From: Cinclus cinclus
Taxonomy: Eukaryota > Chordata > Aves > Passeriformes > Cinclidae
Assembly: GCF_963662255.1 (NCBI RefSeq)
Contig: NC_085047.1
Location: forward strand, 94,619,619 to 94,683,618
DNA length: 64,000 bases
Direction of reading: 5' to 3'
Shown: positions 1-14,400 of the stretch, piece after piece
How positions within the stretch are numbered: position 1 is the stretch's first letter
Layout of the letters: every line of letters starts with the position of its first letter
Notes under the pieces: model-generated
The model's database searches: none
What the model was told of the DNA's origin: nothing
Seen by the model: only the letters and a program-made list of their open reading frames with translations
Program-made: the position numbers and the translations under genes

Positions 1-2312
1 TCCAGATCTAGTCACCTTTACCTTATGAACAGTCTCACTGAAATTACTGAAAATTAATTACTGAAGAGCAGGATAGGATCCAACTGCAGTAAATTTATCA
101 GAATACAGACTGAAAATTTAAATATGGAGTCTCAATTTATTTACTTATTAAAAGTAGACAAATATAAAAATCTCTGACCTGGAGAAGAATATAGGTAGAG
201 GATAGATCCTTATGTAAGCTGTATGCCCATACATTTGCTCAAACATTTTTCAAGTATTTTTTGTTTGAAAAAGCTTTGCTGACATTGTTTAGGGTTTTTA
301 TTCATAGCATGTATTTTTATTTTTTTCCATGCTCCTGGTGTTGTGGTGTTTTTTTTTTTTCTTTTTTTTTTCTTTTTTAATATCAGATTTACAGCCTTAT
401 TTGCTACAGCTTTGGCATTTCTTCAATGCTGGTATTGTCATTTAGTTTTCTGCCCATGCAGGGAGAAAGGAAGCAAGCCCCATACACTGCTAAACAGAAT
501 AGCAGAATTTGTGTTATCTACTGCATATATGTAACATTAGTATTAAATGGACTATAAATTGCTGCTTTTCTGTTCTTCAGTAATGACCTATACTGCAAAA
601 AGTAGTGCTCATTTCCTTAGACCTTCCCTTCAGTCCCTGATTCTCTGGCCAAAGTGTTGCACTAATTTTGACAGAAGTCTGTGTCTCAATGGCCTCATAC
701 TGTGGCTGGCCATTCCTAGCAGATTGTTATTTTCCAGTTAGGCTAATGCTTTGTGAAGAAATCTGAATTTTATTATCTGCTGTAGTGTAGGTGCATCTAT
801 AAGGCACAGCACAATGAGCACTATGCTGTTTATTCACTAGAATTGTGATGGATTATTGTCTCTATCACACATGTCAATGAGGCATCAGAGGGCAGCAGTT
901 TCCACCCTTAAAACAAAGAAGAGCCAAATTAATCATCTTGCCTGCTGCTAAAAGTCAGGTGAAAACTTGTAGGATCAGGGGTTTTTGTCTGAGTAGTTTT
1001 TTTGATTGGTTTTATTTCATTTTGCTTGTTTCTTTGTTTTTTCCATTCAGTGAGTATTCTGAGCATAAGACAGATTCTCATTCTGGATGAAAATAAAGTC
1101 CTTGAGGTCTGGAAATCAGTATTCCTTTTCCATGAAGGGAAATCCAGTGTTGCTGCAATTGTACAAAAAATCAGATGTATGACTATAAATCAGCAGATAT
1201 ATGGACTCTGCATGAATTAAATAAAATAATAATATCTGGTCTAAATGTGTTATAAGGACTGATCTCCTTTTCCAGAATACTTTAAAAGGTAATTTCTAGA
1301 CTCAATTATTTTATAATTTGGTCTAATTACTGGTGCAGCAAATAATGACTTCCAGTGGGTTATCAAGGCAGAGCTCTCTTTCAGTTATTTTAAAGCAGAA
1401 AAGAAAAAAAAATTGTATGAATTTTATGCCAAAATTTTTGGTAATTTATTCAGATAAAATATTATACAAGGCTTAGCATATTCTAAGGAAAGAACCTTAC
1501 ATGCAATAATTTTCATGCAATATATCAAAATGAATTTTTACTAGATTTTGAGGTTTTTAAAATATGAGACTGTTACATGGGTGCTAAAAACACTGTAAAA
1601 CAGTAAGTTGACTGAAGGTGAAAGGAATGTGGTAGTAGACACTCATTAACTTCCTTTCTATGGTGCAAAAAATTCAGCAAATTAGTTTTGAGTCTGCAGG
1701 GTCCATTTAAAACTAAAACATCTGCTCAAAGCTGTTGAAATGTCACTCAGAATTAATTAATTTTATCTAGAGAAAAAATGCCTATGCGGTGGTCAAGAGT
1801 GGTTTTGAAAGGATAAGCTAATATGAAGTTGAAAGAACTGAAGTGCAAAAGCACAAAAATATTGGCGAAGACTGTTAATTTTTTCATTTCTTATGCTCAC
1901 TTATTTGGCTCTGTTAACACTACAGAACACCAGTATTTGGATTTCATTATTGACAATTCGTGCTGACATTTCTCCTTACCTGTAAGACTAATATTTTCCG
2001 ATCTACTTTGATGGGAATTTTGAAAAATGAAGACATTTGGATCTCTGCTTGGCGTAGTTTATCACATGGTAAAGGAATTGGCAAATTGAGCAGCATGACT
2101 TAAATGTATGTTCACCTACATGTGCTAAGACACAGGTGTTCAAAAAAATATTTCATCTGCCTGACAGAAAAGAAAGTCCCTGAAAATAATTTGAAATATT
2201 TAAGTTTTGTTAGTGCTTTTGGCCAGACTATAGTCTAGTAATTGAAATGTTCTCGTCTTCTGCAGAATCAGATCTAAGGTATTTCTAAAGAACTGAAAGA
2301 CATTTGATTTAT
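1..2312. other. Intergenic, no gene recognised
   Basis: AT-rich sequence with a T-rich tract near 349-378. Short frames here are below what I would call coding. Confidence 0.6.
349..378. repeat. T-rich homopolymer tract
   Basis: Thirty bases of T broken by two single C residues. Confidence 0.9.
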
Positions 2313-2553
2313 GTAAGAAGTGAGGAAGAAATTCCTGACTGGGAGAGTGGTGGGACACTGGAAGATGCCACCCAATGAAGCATTAGATGCCTTATCCCTG
2401 GAAGTGTTCAAAGACAGGTTGGATGGGTCTTTAAACAGCCTGGTCTAGCGGAAGATGTCCCTGCCAAGGGTAGAGGGGTTGGAATTAGATAAGCTTTAAA
2501 GTCACTTCCAAGCCAGACCATTCTGTGGTCTGTGATATTCTATGGTTCTGTGA
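2313..2553 (+). mobile_element. CR1 LINE, 3' end fragment
   Basis: A plus-strand CR1 3' end. It shows the hallmark series of the CR1 tail: GGTGGGACACTGGAAGATG, then a GTGTTCAAAGACAGGTTGGATGG stretch, then GGTCTAGCGGAAGATGTCCC, GGTTGGAATTAGAT, and a decayed terminal repeat (GATATTCTATGGTTCTGTGA). The element is strongly 5'-truncated, keeps no coding capacity, and is diverged from consensus. Confidence 0.85.
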
Positions 2554-4303
2554 TAATCATGTGGGAAATGTCTGTATAGAGACAGCCTTATTAACCAAGA
2601 GCACCCTTGAGCTTTAAACATATCACTGACATTAATTATCTTTGCAAGTGTTGAGCGAGCATTGTACCTTACAAGATATCCTAGGGTGCTTGTCTTGCAA
2701 GGACACACTGATGAAGTCAAACTTAAACAACTTAAGCAATCTGCTTCAGTGATACATTTCGAAGATATGGTTAATTTAGATTTTATGCTGGTCATCAAAG
2801 CCTTGCCTTGGAATTTGTTTCAGTGATATTGATACAAAATCATACCAGTGAACCATAAAGGAGTCTTTATGAAGGTCACCTATGTGGGAATGACATCAGT
2901 CAGTCAAGTGGTGATATGTGTCATTGTTGGCAAATTCTGGAATAAAGTTTACGTTTGCTTGCTCTGTGTTCAGCATAACATCCTCATTCACACTTCTTTT
3001 TCCTGAAATGAAAAATACCCTTTCTCCAGAAATGAGGAGAACTAGGTGAGGTGGGAGAATACCTTCCTTTTTGTTTGTCTTCTGAATAGGAAGGCAATGT
3101 GTAGAAATAAGCATGTGTAGAAATATCAGTTCTTATAATGAAAAATCTCATTAATGTCCTTCAAAAAAGTGAAATTTTTTAAAAGATTTTTTTTTTCTGT
3201 TTAGATATAACCCATACAGGCAGTTGATATGTATTTCTAGTTTCTCATGACCATTAATACTTCTGTGGGTCTGGCAGCATTTCAGCTTGATGCATGGTGC
3301 CCTCATGGATCACTGGCATCCAAATGTGAAAGTACTTTTGAGTCCAGGAAAACACTCACTGGGTCAATTCAAATGAAAAGGCTGTAAGCTGGTGTTCACA
3401 AAATAATAAAAAAGGTGTCTAAAAATTCACTAGGGTCCTTATTTTCAGCTCCCCAAGTGAAAAGTTATTCAAGAGCTCCACTTTCCCTCTCATTTCAAGC
3501 CTAATGGATTTGTGATCATTTTTGTGAGCCACTGTTGTGCACACAGTCAAGATAGTGAAGCAGTCGATGAGGCACAGACACAGCATTGAAAATTCAAGAT
3601 GCTCTTAGCTCTCAGTCTAAAAGCAGAAAACCACTTGATTTTCAAAGCTTATTTTTTTCAATGAAAGGCAACAAATTTCAGCTAGAAGAGAATTTTTTTT
3701 AATCTTATTTACCACCTTTTGGCTCTGCTCCTACCAAGCTCCATTGTGCCCCTTTCCTGTTCCATCCCAATGCATCTTTCCAACCTTGAATTCAGATGTT
3801 TTCTACCCCCCTTTCCTAACATTTTCTCATGTCAAGTACTTCATTCCCACAGACTGCAGCTCTTTAATAAGAAAAGCTGACTTGTCTCTTTATTTGCTGA
3901 TACTGTACCTACTTCCCCAGTTCAACACCTTCCTCTTCCATGAGAGTAGCAAGGTACAGAAAGCTCTCTTCCCCATGGATTACAAGTCTTTTTAAACTTG
4001 ATTCCAGCTGCTTACCCCTAAATTCTTCAGACATACAGACACAAATTGTGCTCCTTGCCTTACAACCACTCTTTCCATTTCAGTCTGCAGTTTGTGTGCT
4101 TTTAGGGCTCTAGTCAAACAGTTCTGTGTGTTAACCTGCAGCTAAATCTCCGTTTCCTCTGTAGCACTGTCTCTTCCTGCAGTCTGCATGCATTCTGTAA
4201 ATAGCAGATATATGAAGCATATTTAGCATTTACAAATCCTTTACTCTGATTAATAGAGAGGCTGGTAAGGACAGAAGTGCTGAGGTAACACAAGGAGTGT
4301 TGT
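2554..4303. other. Intergenic, no gene recognised
   Basis: Lies between two CR1 fragments. I see no gene, RNA gene or further repeat. Confidence 0.6.
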
Positions 4304-4923
4304 ATGGGAGTGGATGCTGTCAACAGCTGGCTGAACATGAGCCAGCAGTGTAGCCAGGTGACCAGGAAGGCTACTGGCATCCTGGCCTGGATCAGGAATA
4401 GTGTGGCCAATAGAACCAGGGCCGTGGTTGTCCCTCTGTACTCAGCACTTGTGAGGCTGTCCCCCATGTTCTGTGTTTGGTTGTGGGCCCCTCACTACAA
4501 GAGGTGCTGTAGCATGTCCAGAGAAGGGGGGTGGAGCTGGGGAAGGGTCTGGAGCACAGTTCTGATGGGGAGTGACTAAGGGAGTTTTTGTGGTTTAGCC
4601 TGAAGAAAAGAAGGCTCCTGAAAGGAGGTTGTAGTTAGGTGAGGGTTGGTATCTTCTTCCAAAATAGGTTGAGAGGAAATGGCTTCATGTTGCAGCAGGG
4701 AAGATTTAGATTAGATATTAGGAAAGATTTCTTCGTGGAAACTGTTACTGTTGTCAAGCACTGGAACAGGCTGTCCAGGAAAGTACTTGAGTCACCATCT
4801 CTGGAGGCATTTGAAAGACTAGCTCAGTGGTGGACTTGGCAGTGCTGGGTTAGAAGTCAGATCTTAAAGGTCTTTCCAGCCTTAATGAACCTATGATTCT
4901 ATGATCCTATAATTCTATGATTC
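4304..4923 (+). mobile_element. CR1 LINE, 3' portion with remnant of ORF2
   Basis: A plus-strand, 5'-truncated CR1. Positions 4304-4579 still read as the C-terminal part of the CR1 ORF2 reverse-transcriptase protein (motifs [19 protein letters not shown] and [11 protein letters not shown]). After that the frame is broken. The 3' untranslated part follows (TTTAGATTAGATATTAGGAA, then a CTGGAACAGGCTGTCCAG block) and ends in a clear terminal repeat of imperfect ATTCTATG units at 4891-4923. The 5' boundary is approximate and could extend to about 4270. This is a dead copy. Confidence 0.92.
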
Positions 4924-5815
4924 CAAACCTCTCACGCATTTCCCAGGAGGTGTAAGGAGTAGGTCATTGTCACACTACTCAGGAGAGCTGTTAGCACATT
5001 CCATTTACCACTTTGTTCAATATGCCTATTTCCATACACTTCTAAATCTGACCTAACTTCTTTTTCCATCAAGTTCTTAAGAAATTCACTGTGAATCATC
5101 CATTTAGATGACGTCACTAGTGGGCATCCAAAAAGGAAGCGATGGGAATTCTTTGTGCATTACTCCTAGGCCCTGGTGGGGGAAAATACTTCTGCAAGGG
5201 AACTGGGACTCATGTAAGGGGCTGGAGTCTTCACTACTCCTGCTCATAGCTCATCCCCATCAAGTAGCCCCTGAGATCCCCACTGTGTGAGGCACAGATA
5301 ATTCTGATATTCCCTGTCCTTTTGAGATAGGTCAAAGAACACATGCTTCATCTGGGTGCTTTCTAGTGTATTTCACAGTCTGGATCCTTCACTGAGCCAT
5401 CTGAGGCTCAGAGTTTCTGGATGCCTTAAACTTAAAAGCTCTCAGAGTCCACAACATTTTATTCATGCTGTTGAAGAATTTAGAAATAGGAACATATTAA
5501 CAGGAGGTGGAACAGCTTGTGTTATAAAAAGACCTCCTTATGTGCAAAATATTTGATTTATGCTATTCACTAAAACATCTTACTATTCTGAGTGCACTCA
5601 TTTCTGGTGTATCTGGGCAGCAGACTTAAGTCACAGGAGGAAATTATTGAAAACACAAATCTGTAAAACAAAAAAAACAAGGAAAATGTGTCATATACAG
5701 AGACTTCTGGCAGCTACTGAGAATTGAGTGAAAGAGCTTGATCCAGTGAAAAAATAAAATATTGAATTCTGACTTTATATAACTTCAGATATATAGGTCT
5801 AAGATTATGTTTCTG

Positions 5816-5912
5816 AAAAAAAAAAAAGAACAAAAAACAAAAACCCACAGATACTAATCCAGGCTGGAGATAACCCAACTTAATTTTGTTTGTTTGTTTT
5901 GTTTTTTTTTTT
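5816..5912. repeat. A-rich and T-rich tracts facing each other
   Basis: An A-rich run at 5816-5843 followed about 40 bases later by a T-rich run with TTTG units at 5884-5912. As a pair they could fold back weakly. No retroelement body is visible next to either. Confidence 0.7.
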
Positions 5913-8471
5913 CCTTCCATCCCCCCTTTTTTTCCTCTGTACTATTGTGTCTATATGATTTATCTTCAGATATTTATAAATGCATTTTGCTCCTGGGTAT
6001 CTATTTTTCATTACTTAGATTGACAGGTCAGTAACATCTAGATTGAATATTGTCCTCTGTAAATTGTTATATTTTCTATGTTGCTTGTTATATACCCTTA
6101 ATATACCCCTTACTGATTATTTCAGTAGCAGCTTTTTTGAGCAATGTACAGTACAAGAAAATGATTGTTCATTTGGTGTACAGATTTCATTGTACTGGTT
6201 GTTCACAGGTGCTTTTGTGTTGTTGAGTTCTTTATTTCATCTTCTCTAGCCCTCAAAGTTGCTGCTTTTTTGTTGTTTTTGGTACTATGGCTGTTCTACT
6301 TCCTGTCATTTCTTTGCATTATTTGATGAACATTACATTTATGGGGATATTTCTGCCTTCATTTTCTTTCATTCTGTGAATTTGAATTGCTTCTTTTGTC
6401 TTGCTGTATGTCTGTTACTTTTCTGTCTCCATAGTCACGACTTCTGAACATGGCAATTTCTCTGTAAAAGCAGAAAAAAAATTAGTATATTATTTTTATG
6501 ATATTTAAATCAAAATAATAGAAAGGAAAATAAAACCTTGTCATGAGAGGACTGAAAAATGTAAGGGTCTGTATTACTTAAAAATCATTCTGGTTATATT
6601 TAAAGATCGAATTTTTGATTTGGCCTACATCTTCATTAGATAGGATTCAGACTTTCAGCCATGACTCTTGTCATTTCAGGTGCTGATGTCATGTTAACAT
6701 CAAGATGTTTTACAGAAACCTGCACATTGTTTCTCTTTTGACAGCTATCTCCATTTAACAAAGAACATTTTTTGAGACTAGGAAAAACAGTAAATTTCCC
6801 AACTTCTAAGTTAGACCTACACAGCAAATTTTGATTTTAGAATAATGTTTTGGATGCAGAATGTCACTACTTCTATGTCAGAATGTCATGTAGAAGTTCA
6901 TTGCTGCAGAGGAAATTGTTAGAGTGCCACTGGCATGCTAGGATTTTCTGCCGCCCTCTACATTGCAGAGAGCCAAAAACATAGGAAAACCACAGCAGAA
7001 TTCCAATGTTCCTGTTGCCTTTGAAAAGTATTAATGTTCACTGTTAAACTGAATAGCAAATAATCCTCTTGCTGAAAATAGCAGCACATACATTAGGAAT
7101 GCAACATGCTGCTAAAAAGACAGCATTGTTTAACTGCTGACGGCATTCAGTTTTGCCTATACGCTGGAAAAGTGGGGACCCATTCAGACACTTAAATAGT
7201 AGCCCATGAGATTAATATTTGTCAGATTGTGCCAAATGCACAAGGACACAGCTGTTGAGCACATGGGCTGCCGTGGCCATGGTGGGTTTTGGCAGAAAAA
7301 TGGGAAGGTCATGAGGAAGAAGGAAGAGGTGGAGGTTTTGTGGGCACCACAAAAAGGGAGATGAAGGCACTGGAGCAAGGATTTGGGATGAGAGGCAGCT
7401 GACTGAGTCGCACGTTCATTTTCTGGGATTTGGCAGTCTCAAATTACAAAAAAAATGTGTTTATCCCATCATGCTCCCAATACAATGAATTTTGATGGAT
7501 GCAACTTGGAATGAGAGTTCAAAGGTCTGCTAAAACACATAACCAGCACCATGCAGTGCTGTGTGGACCTGGATTTAGTGTTTCACTGGGTCCATGACCT
7601 CCCAAAATCAGAACTTTGCTGAATGCACAGTATCTTCTTGACAGCTGTGGAATTCAGTTTTGGAAGACAAAATTACAGTGAATGTTAGAGCTGCACAAAA
7701 TCTTTGCTATGATCCAATCTGCTGCATAAAAGTAGATGCAAGCCCTTTAAAAGGGGCTTTACTGCATTCCTCATGACCTCTGCACGAAACCTACAGTTCA
7801 GTTTTGAGATACTTTATTTTCATACAGCTAACTAACATCTTTATCAAAAATTATGGACAACAATTTCACTGTATTCTTTACTGTATCTCAACTTGAGAAC
7901 TTTTGGATAAAGTGTAACTCCTTTCATTTTACTTTTGCTCTGAAGAACCACAAAATTTGAAACATTTCTATATTTCTTAGAAAATAAAGATCAGACATTA
8001 TATCAACATGGGAATGATGAGAACCAGGACTAATCAGAAAAGTCAAATATGAAGTTACAGTTATTACATATTTGGTTTCTGAGGGGCAGGATTTTCTTCT
8101 AAAGAAAAACTACGGACCAAGATATGACCCTTCTATAATAAGGCCAAGTGCATTACCTTGTTCTTTGTTAATCTCTACTATTGAGATTGTAAAAAATTTT
8201 GAATGTAAAGGCAGCACTGCTAAAGTAATCCCCATTTCTGTTATTTTAATTTTGTTCTGGCTGTGTTTTTCAGAAACCACTGCAATTTGTGTGGAAATCA
8301 AGTTGGCCAGTGCATAAATCAATGCTTGTTTAAGATTTAGGTTTATGTGCATTTTGAGTAGAGTCTCCAAAGTGGTCATGATAAGAGTTTGAGTATGGAA
8401 AATGAAATCAGCTGCTATTTTAGAACACAACAAAAATATATATGCAAAAAAAACTCCTGTTCTTTTATTTT

Positions 8472-8494
8472 TTCAAATTAAAATTTAATTTGAA
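8472..8494. repeat. Short perfect inverted repeat
   Basis: Two 11-base arms, ttcaaattaaa and tttaatttgaa, are exact reverse complements separated by one A. A partial third copy (caaattaaaat) follows at 8495-8505. The sequence is pure AT-rich palindrome, so chance is a reasonable explanation. Confidence 0.8.
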
Positions 8495-11400
8495 CAAATT
8501 AAAATATATGTTACAATCCAGATCATAACAAAATTTTGGTTTTTCATCCTGCTTTTAAGTATAGATTATACTAAAATGAAAGCCTATGAAACATCGAGAC
8601 CAATTTTCCTCTGAATGAGAGTAAGGTTAGGTCTCTGAATCCACTGATGAATGCTGGATGTAGTTTTAATAGTTATTGAATACTTTTTTTCAAGATTAAG
8701 TACCAACACTTGATTGTGATGGCTCTAATACCCTGAGGAACTCAAACTTTGAGTTTGAGCAAGATATGTTTATCCTTTCTGGATACATAGATACACATGC
8801 TCAATAGACAATAAATAATAAATGAAGAAAAATATATGCATTATTAATGGGCAACTGGGAGCCATTATTTGCATTATATACCCAACTGCATGCTGTTCAA
8901 CAGCATAATGCCACTTGTCCCCTTGAGAAACTGGTGTTTTCTTCCAAGCCCGTACTGAGTTTAGAGCGGGTTCCAGTTTGTGGTGTGGTGGTATCAGTCA
9001 GTAACCACAGCTGATATTGCTGCACATGATGTCTTTAATGCTGTTTGTGCTTTCACCTTGGAACCCCTAAGGAGATGAGTTTCATGCAACAACTTTAGAT
9101 GTAGAAAGGGTGCTCAGGAAATAATTTTGGCATAGATTTATTGACAGTGATGACGTTTTCCTTTATTAGGATATACAATATAAACTGTAAAAATGACTAA
9201 TATTCATGTTTGAAAAAAAAAAAGTCAGGTATTTCTTTTGGCAATAGATATGGAGATACCTGGGCAATTCCCATTTTGCATGGAAGGGAGCTGCTGGAAG
9301 TGTCTGCCATGAGAGATGTTCTGTACTGAGCTTGCACTTTAGGTTTTTATTGCAGTTACTCAGGAAATTAAGGATCTGTACTCCACATAATTTCTGCATT
9401 GCTATGATTGTGAATAAGTTACTGTGGGTAGGGAGAGGAAATACTGTTCAAAGATGAGGAGTTAAAGTGGGAGGTAGGCTGCTGGTGAGAGACCAGAATC
9501 CTGCTGTGAAAGGCAGCCTCAAGGAAAGACAAGGCACAAGTAGCCCAAGTAGGTTTTCATACTAATCTGACATTAGCTATGGTTTTCCTCTGGCAGAATT
9601 ATTTTATTGAACCAGAAGATCTTTCCCCCCTTTTTGTTTATCCTTTAACTCACATGCAGGAATTATAGCCTTCATTTTGCCATAGAGTGTGTCTTTGGAA
9701 AAAAAAAAATAAATGTGAAGAAAATGTGATATAGTTTAAACATTGCTTTTATGAGAAGCAAAGTGCTACACAGTAATTAGCAATGAAGCGACTTATGAAA
9801 GGTATAGTTTATTTTGCATTTTGTTTAGTTGGTTTTCAGAGCTGGCAAAGCTCATGGAATAATGAAGTGGTGACACACACCACTCAAAATCAATCAAAAC
9901 TTCTTATGCCTGAAAACCTTGGAAATTAATTGATTCACAAAACCATTCGCCTCATGCCAGACAAACCTTGTAAGAAATTAAATCAGTTTGTGAATTGGAA
10001 GAGATTACATTGCCACTGGATAAATAAAATTCGTCTAGCTGAAATGCTCTCAGCTTTTGTAAAGGCATTTTGTGTTAATACATACAGAGAAGAAATTATG
10101 CAAAGATGTGTGACATTGCTGTAAAAATCTTGGGTGGCTTCTTTAGCCTTTTTTTAGACAAAGGAAATATCAGAAAGATTGTACCTGTTTCCTGTTAACA
10201 TAGATACATAAGGTGAGACTGAAAGAAAACACACTTAACCTTCTGGAAGTGGTAACTAAGATTCCTCTTATATGACAGTGGTTAGGGAATTCTAATTAAT
10301 TTGAGAAAACTGGATTAAAAGTTTTTTAAAAATGTGTAACCAATAGAACTTCTGGGCCATCATGTTAAGAGAATAAACTCTTCAAGCATTAAAATGAAAG
10401 TCAGCTCCTTGGTGGCAGCAGCCCAGGGAAAGTTCTCAATGGGTTCTGTGTCTCTGACTGCCCATCGGGTTTCTCTCAGAGGCACCCAGAATTGGCTGCT
10501 GCCAGAGACAAGATGTGGTGTCACATCTGATGTGGGATGAGAAAATCTGTGCTCCGCTGTTTTCTTAAGAGGAAGAAAGAGTCTATTAAGACACAGGAAT
10601 TTGCTTTTGAATCAATCTTCACTGGAACGAACTTTTAAGCCCTCCAGTAGCTGTTCCAAAGGCAGGAGCTCTCCACTTAATGGGAAACAGGTCTTGGAAA
10701 ATACAGCCAGATAAAGCAAAGGAGGAACAGAATCTCTGAGATGAGCAGAATAGATAGTGGGATCCAGTTAACTTGTTGCTTTTAATAGTTTCAATAAGGA
10801 ATGCTGGGGTAAATTAAGCATGCAATGGAAATTCAGATTTCAAAATACATGTGTGATCCAAAGGGCTTTTGGGTGTCTAAAATTGCTATTTTCATGGGAA
10901 TGACTAAAAAGGCATAAGTTCTCAATTATGAAACCACACTATCATGTGTTTAAAACTTCAAATTTTTATTGCCTCATAAGGTATGAGATGCCTTTATTCT
11001 CAGCATTGTTTCTTGTGAATAATAATTTATCATCATTATAATTATTTTTTTTCAGATGGACAATGAAGTTATTTTTAAAGCAAAACTATGAATAGAGCTA
11101 TTTCCCCATAGTCCACAGCATGGAAAGAAGAATAATCTCTGACTTGCTCTTCTTTCTCTCTCTCTATTGCAAATAAATTTTTCGGCTTGCAGTTCATAAT
11201 TTCCTATTTAAAATAAACTTTTAGGGTTTCTCAAGTACTGCTGTAGATTCTGATCCCAAAATCAAGAGAAGCCAAAGCAAAGAATTTAATTGACCTCTGT
11301 AAGCTTTGGATTGGCTGTACAATATACAATCAGTCACTTTTTCTTTCTTTTGCACAGGCTTACAACCCCTTTGCTACCACATGGAGGATATTAATATGGA

Positions 11401-14400
11401 AGTGTTTTGCAAAGAAAAATAGTGGAGAATTTAAAAGGTCTTGCACTAGAAGCCAATTCAAAGAAAAATAATAAAAAAAAGATACTGTGCATTTTATTAC
11501 AGCAGTTGCTTTCCATATTGTTACGTTTAGTGATTGGACATAGAACAGCTTCATGTACATGAGAACAAGTTTGCTACCTATTTTCTTCTCCTACAAAAAT
11601 ACAGATAATAATTTAGAGCATCAGAAATATTGACATTCTGACAAGATATGATTATTATGTAAATATGTCATATGAATTTTGTGTGTTTGTATTTTTTTTA
11701 ACTGCATTGTTATTTCTGTGACCTTTTTCAGGAGAGATGGTCAAACTAAGAATTAAGACTGTGGAATAGACAGAAAATTCCAAATGTAGTACAAGCCCCC
11801 TAATTTTGGCAAGCTTTCCAGCACAACACCCAAGGGGTTGATTTCAGCCAGAAGAACACTCTGGCAAAGAGAAATCTCTAATAGCAGACACATCTGCTGT
11901 AAAATTTTGGCTGTTATTAAGCCAGAGAGACCTGGTTAAGGACCAAGTAATTTTTATGTCTACTGAAATACATGTATTTCTGAGCTGATTTGGGAACTGA
12001 GGTATTTCACTGTCAAACAGATGATCTAACAGTGAGGGTGTACAAAGAGAGATATTTCCAGTGTTACTGTAAGTTAATGAACACTGTAATATAATTATTA
12101 ATAAAAAAAACTACTGTGATGACTTGTGAAGGAATGTGGTCTTAGTTACCAAAATACCCTGAGGTCACTGTATTATTCAATACTCATGTGGAAAAAAATA
12201 TCCCAAATTCCACAATTGCTTATTTTGCAATAGCTACATGTGCTACATAATTTCTTTACAATCTTATCTTGCTTTGGAGGGAAAGTCTACAGTAAGACTT
12301 TATGCTTCTCCAGTTTCCTGCACCTTAGAAATCAAGCAGTTGCCAAATATTTATGAACTGTGCGTCCTATCCTCAAAATCCATAGTAGGAGGTAATGGTG
12401 TCTCTCCTTTTCATGGCAGATAATGTGATTAATGATTAATCACAAGTACATAATTTTCAGAAAGAACTTAGCCTTTTTAGTGCATGAGTAATCCTTTTGT
12501 TACATGTGCTGCACATAAATGAAGGAGTTTTAAATTAACTTCTGTCTGGGGGGTCTTACAGGCATTTAAATGATAATAGCTGGTGAAGAAAGCTGTAGCA
12601 GAAACAGAAATGTAGGACCTGGGATTTTCAGCACCAGCATTTCCTTGAAGATGACACATTTTCAATTTTCTGGTTAGTTAGTCAGACCTGTTTATTTTTA
12701 AGTATAGAAGTACAGCTCTTTCTTGGAAGGTATCATAAGGCTGTCCAGTAGCATTTGTCACTGGAGATGCAGACACTCCTTTTTAAAACTACTATTCATG
12801 ACTTTGCTGCAAGTGACTGAGTGTGGTATTGTTCTGTGAGTCAAAGGATGGATCTTTGTGCAAGTTCTGATCACATTTGTGCTATCCTCATTAATGAATT
12901 TAAAAGTGCTGGAGTGCTTGGGCCTTTTTGCTTAGGTGTCCAGTGTCAAACAGACTTGCAAAAAGATATTGTTGATCTAGGTTTCATTAGCAGAATAAAA
13001 AATAAGCTTACTCAGGTGCCCTGCTGGGAAGGCAAAGCTAGTGCACAGGTCCACCCTGCAGTTCCTGCCTGTGATTTCTTGGCCAGTTTTTCCAGTAAAC
13101 ATTGGAAAACATTTTTGGATTTGTTTCATTGCTCAGTAGGTTTCTCTCACTAATGAGGGAGTCTTAATAGGCAGGAAATCTAGAAAAATAAATAAGCCAT
13201 GTCCTACAGCATTGAGTCAAGGGTGAAGGGACCTCGAGCCATGAGAAAGAAGGACCCTCTTTTGCTTGGCTTTGTATCCGGGACCTTAGTTATTTCTAGG
13301 GGGATATTATTCCACTGGTGGGTGAAAGGAAATAGCTTTTTGCGTGCTTGGGAATGTCTTCCTCTTGGCCAAGTATGGCTTTGTCAAGGTGCATTAAGTA
13401 AATAACTTACCAGGGTGTAATTATGGGCTTTTGAAAATTAAGGCAAAGTTCAAGTTGTGTTATCCAATTGGTTGGGAATGGAAGGGCTGCAGAGAGGTGG
13501 TCAAAGGTGCTTTGGGGAAATACATTTTATTCTTGTCAGGTTACACTCTTAGGTATCCTGGAGAAAACTTTCTTCCCCATGAAAAAATATTTAAGTTGCA
13601 CCAGTTTGATGGCAATGACATCTTTTTGGGTCTATGACCACAACGTAATATTTTTCCCCATGCTCAAGCACTGACACTTTAATTCAGTTGCAGTTAGATC
13701 CACAGTAGCCTACCCACCTTAAATTTGAAGAAAATGCTGGGAGATCAGAAAATTTAATTTCTATAACCTCCATAATTAAAAGAACTGCAATAGTCCTGTT
13801 GAGACTCTGTACCTGCCATAAGCCTCTAAGTTTCTAACACATTGTTTGAAAGAGAAGTTTTGACACATGATGCTTGCTTTGTAGCAATCACTATAATAAT
13901 GCTCTAGAAACATAAAAATGTGTACCTGGACATTGTCTTTGACCATCCCCTAAAGGGGTTCTACAGATAAAAGTACAAAACAACCCTCTCTCACACTCAT
14001 ATAAGCAGTTAACTGAAGAAGAAAAGATGCATGAGCACTCCAATGTTTTCTACAAAGTAAGCTGTGTTTGCACACCATGCAGCTTTTTGCCAAGCCAGAG
14101 ATTTTGATGTGCTATTTCTGCAGCTATCAAGGATTTTACAGACAGCTCTACCGGCTCTGATCTTTTGGAACTTTTGCTGGGTCAAAGGCTCCTGTCTGAA
14201 AGAGCAGTTCTCAACTCTTACATCTGATGTAAGAGTTTGTTCATGCATTTTGTAGTAAAAGGTTTTCTACAGTGTCTTGCAGGCTATTTATTAAAACACC
14301 AGTCTCTTTTACTGAGACATCATTAATGGAGCAATAAAAGTAGTGTATATGCTCAAGTGACTCATAGCTGTTTATTGACACATTTTTCTGTGTTGTTTTC

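Noticed and set aside
343..534. 63-codon frame starting in poly(T)
   Set aside because: The Phe run comes from the T-rich tract.
4304..4579. 91-codon plus frame as a host gene
   Set aside because: It is the decayed ORF2 end of a CR1 element.
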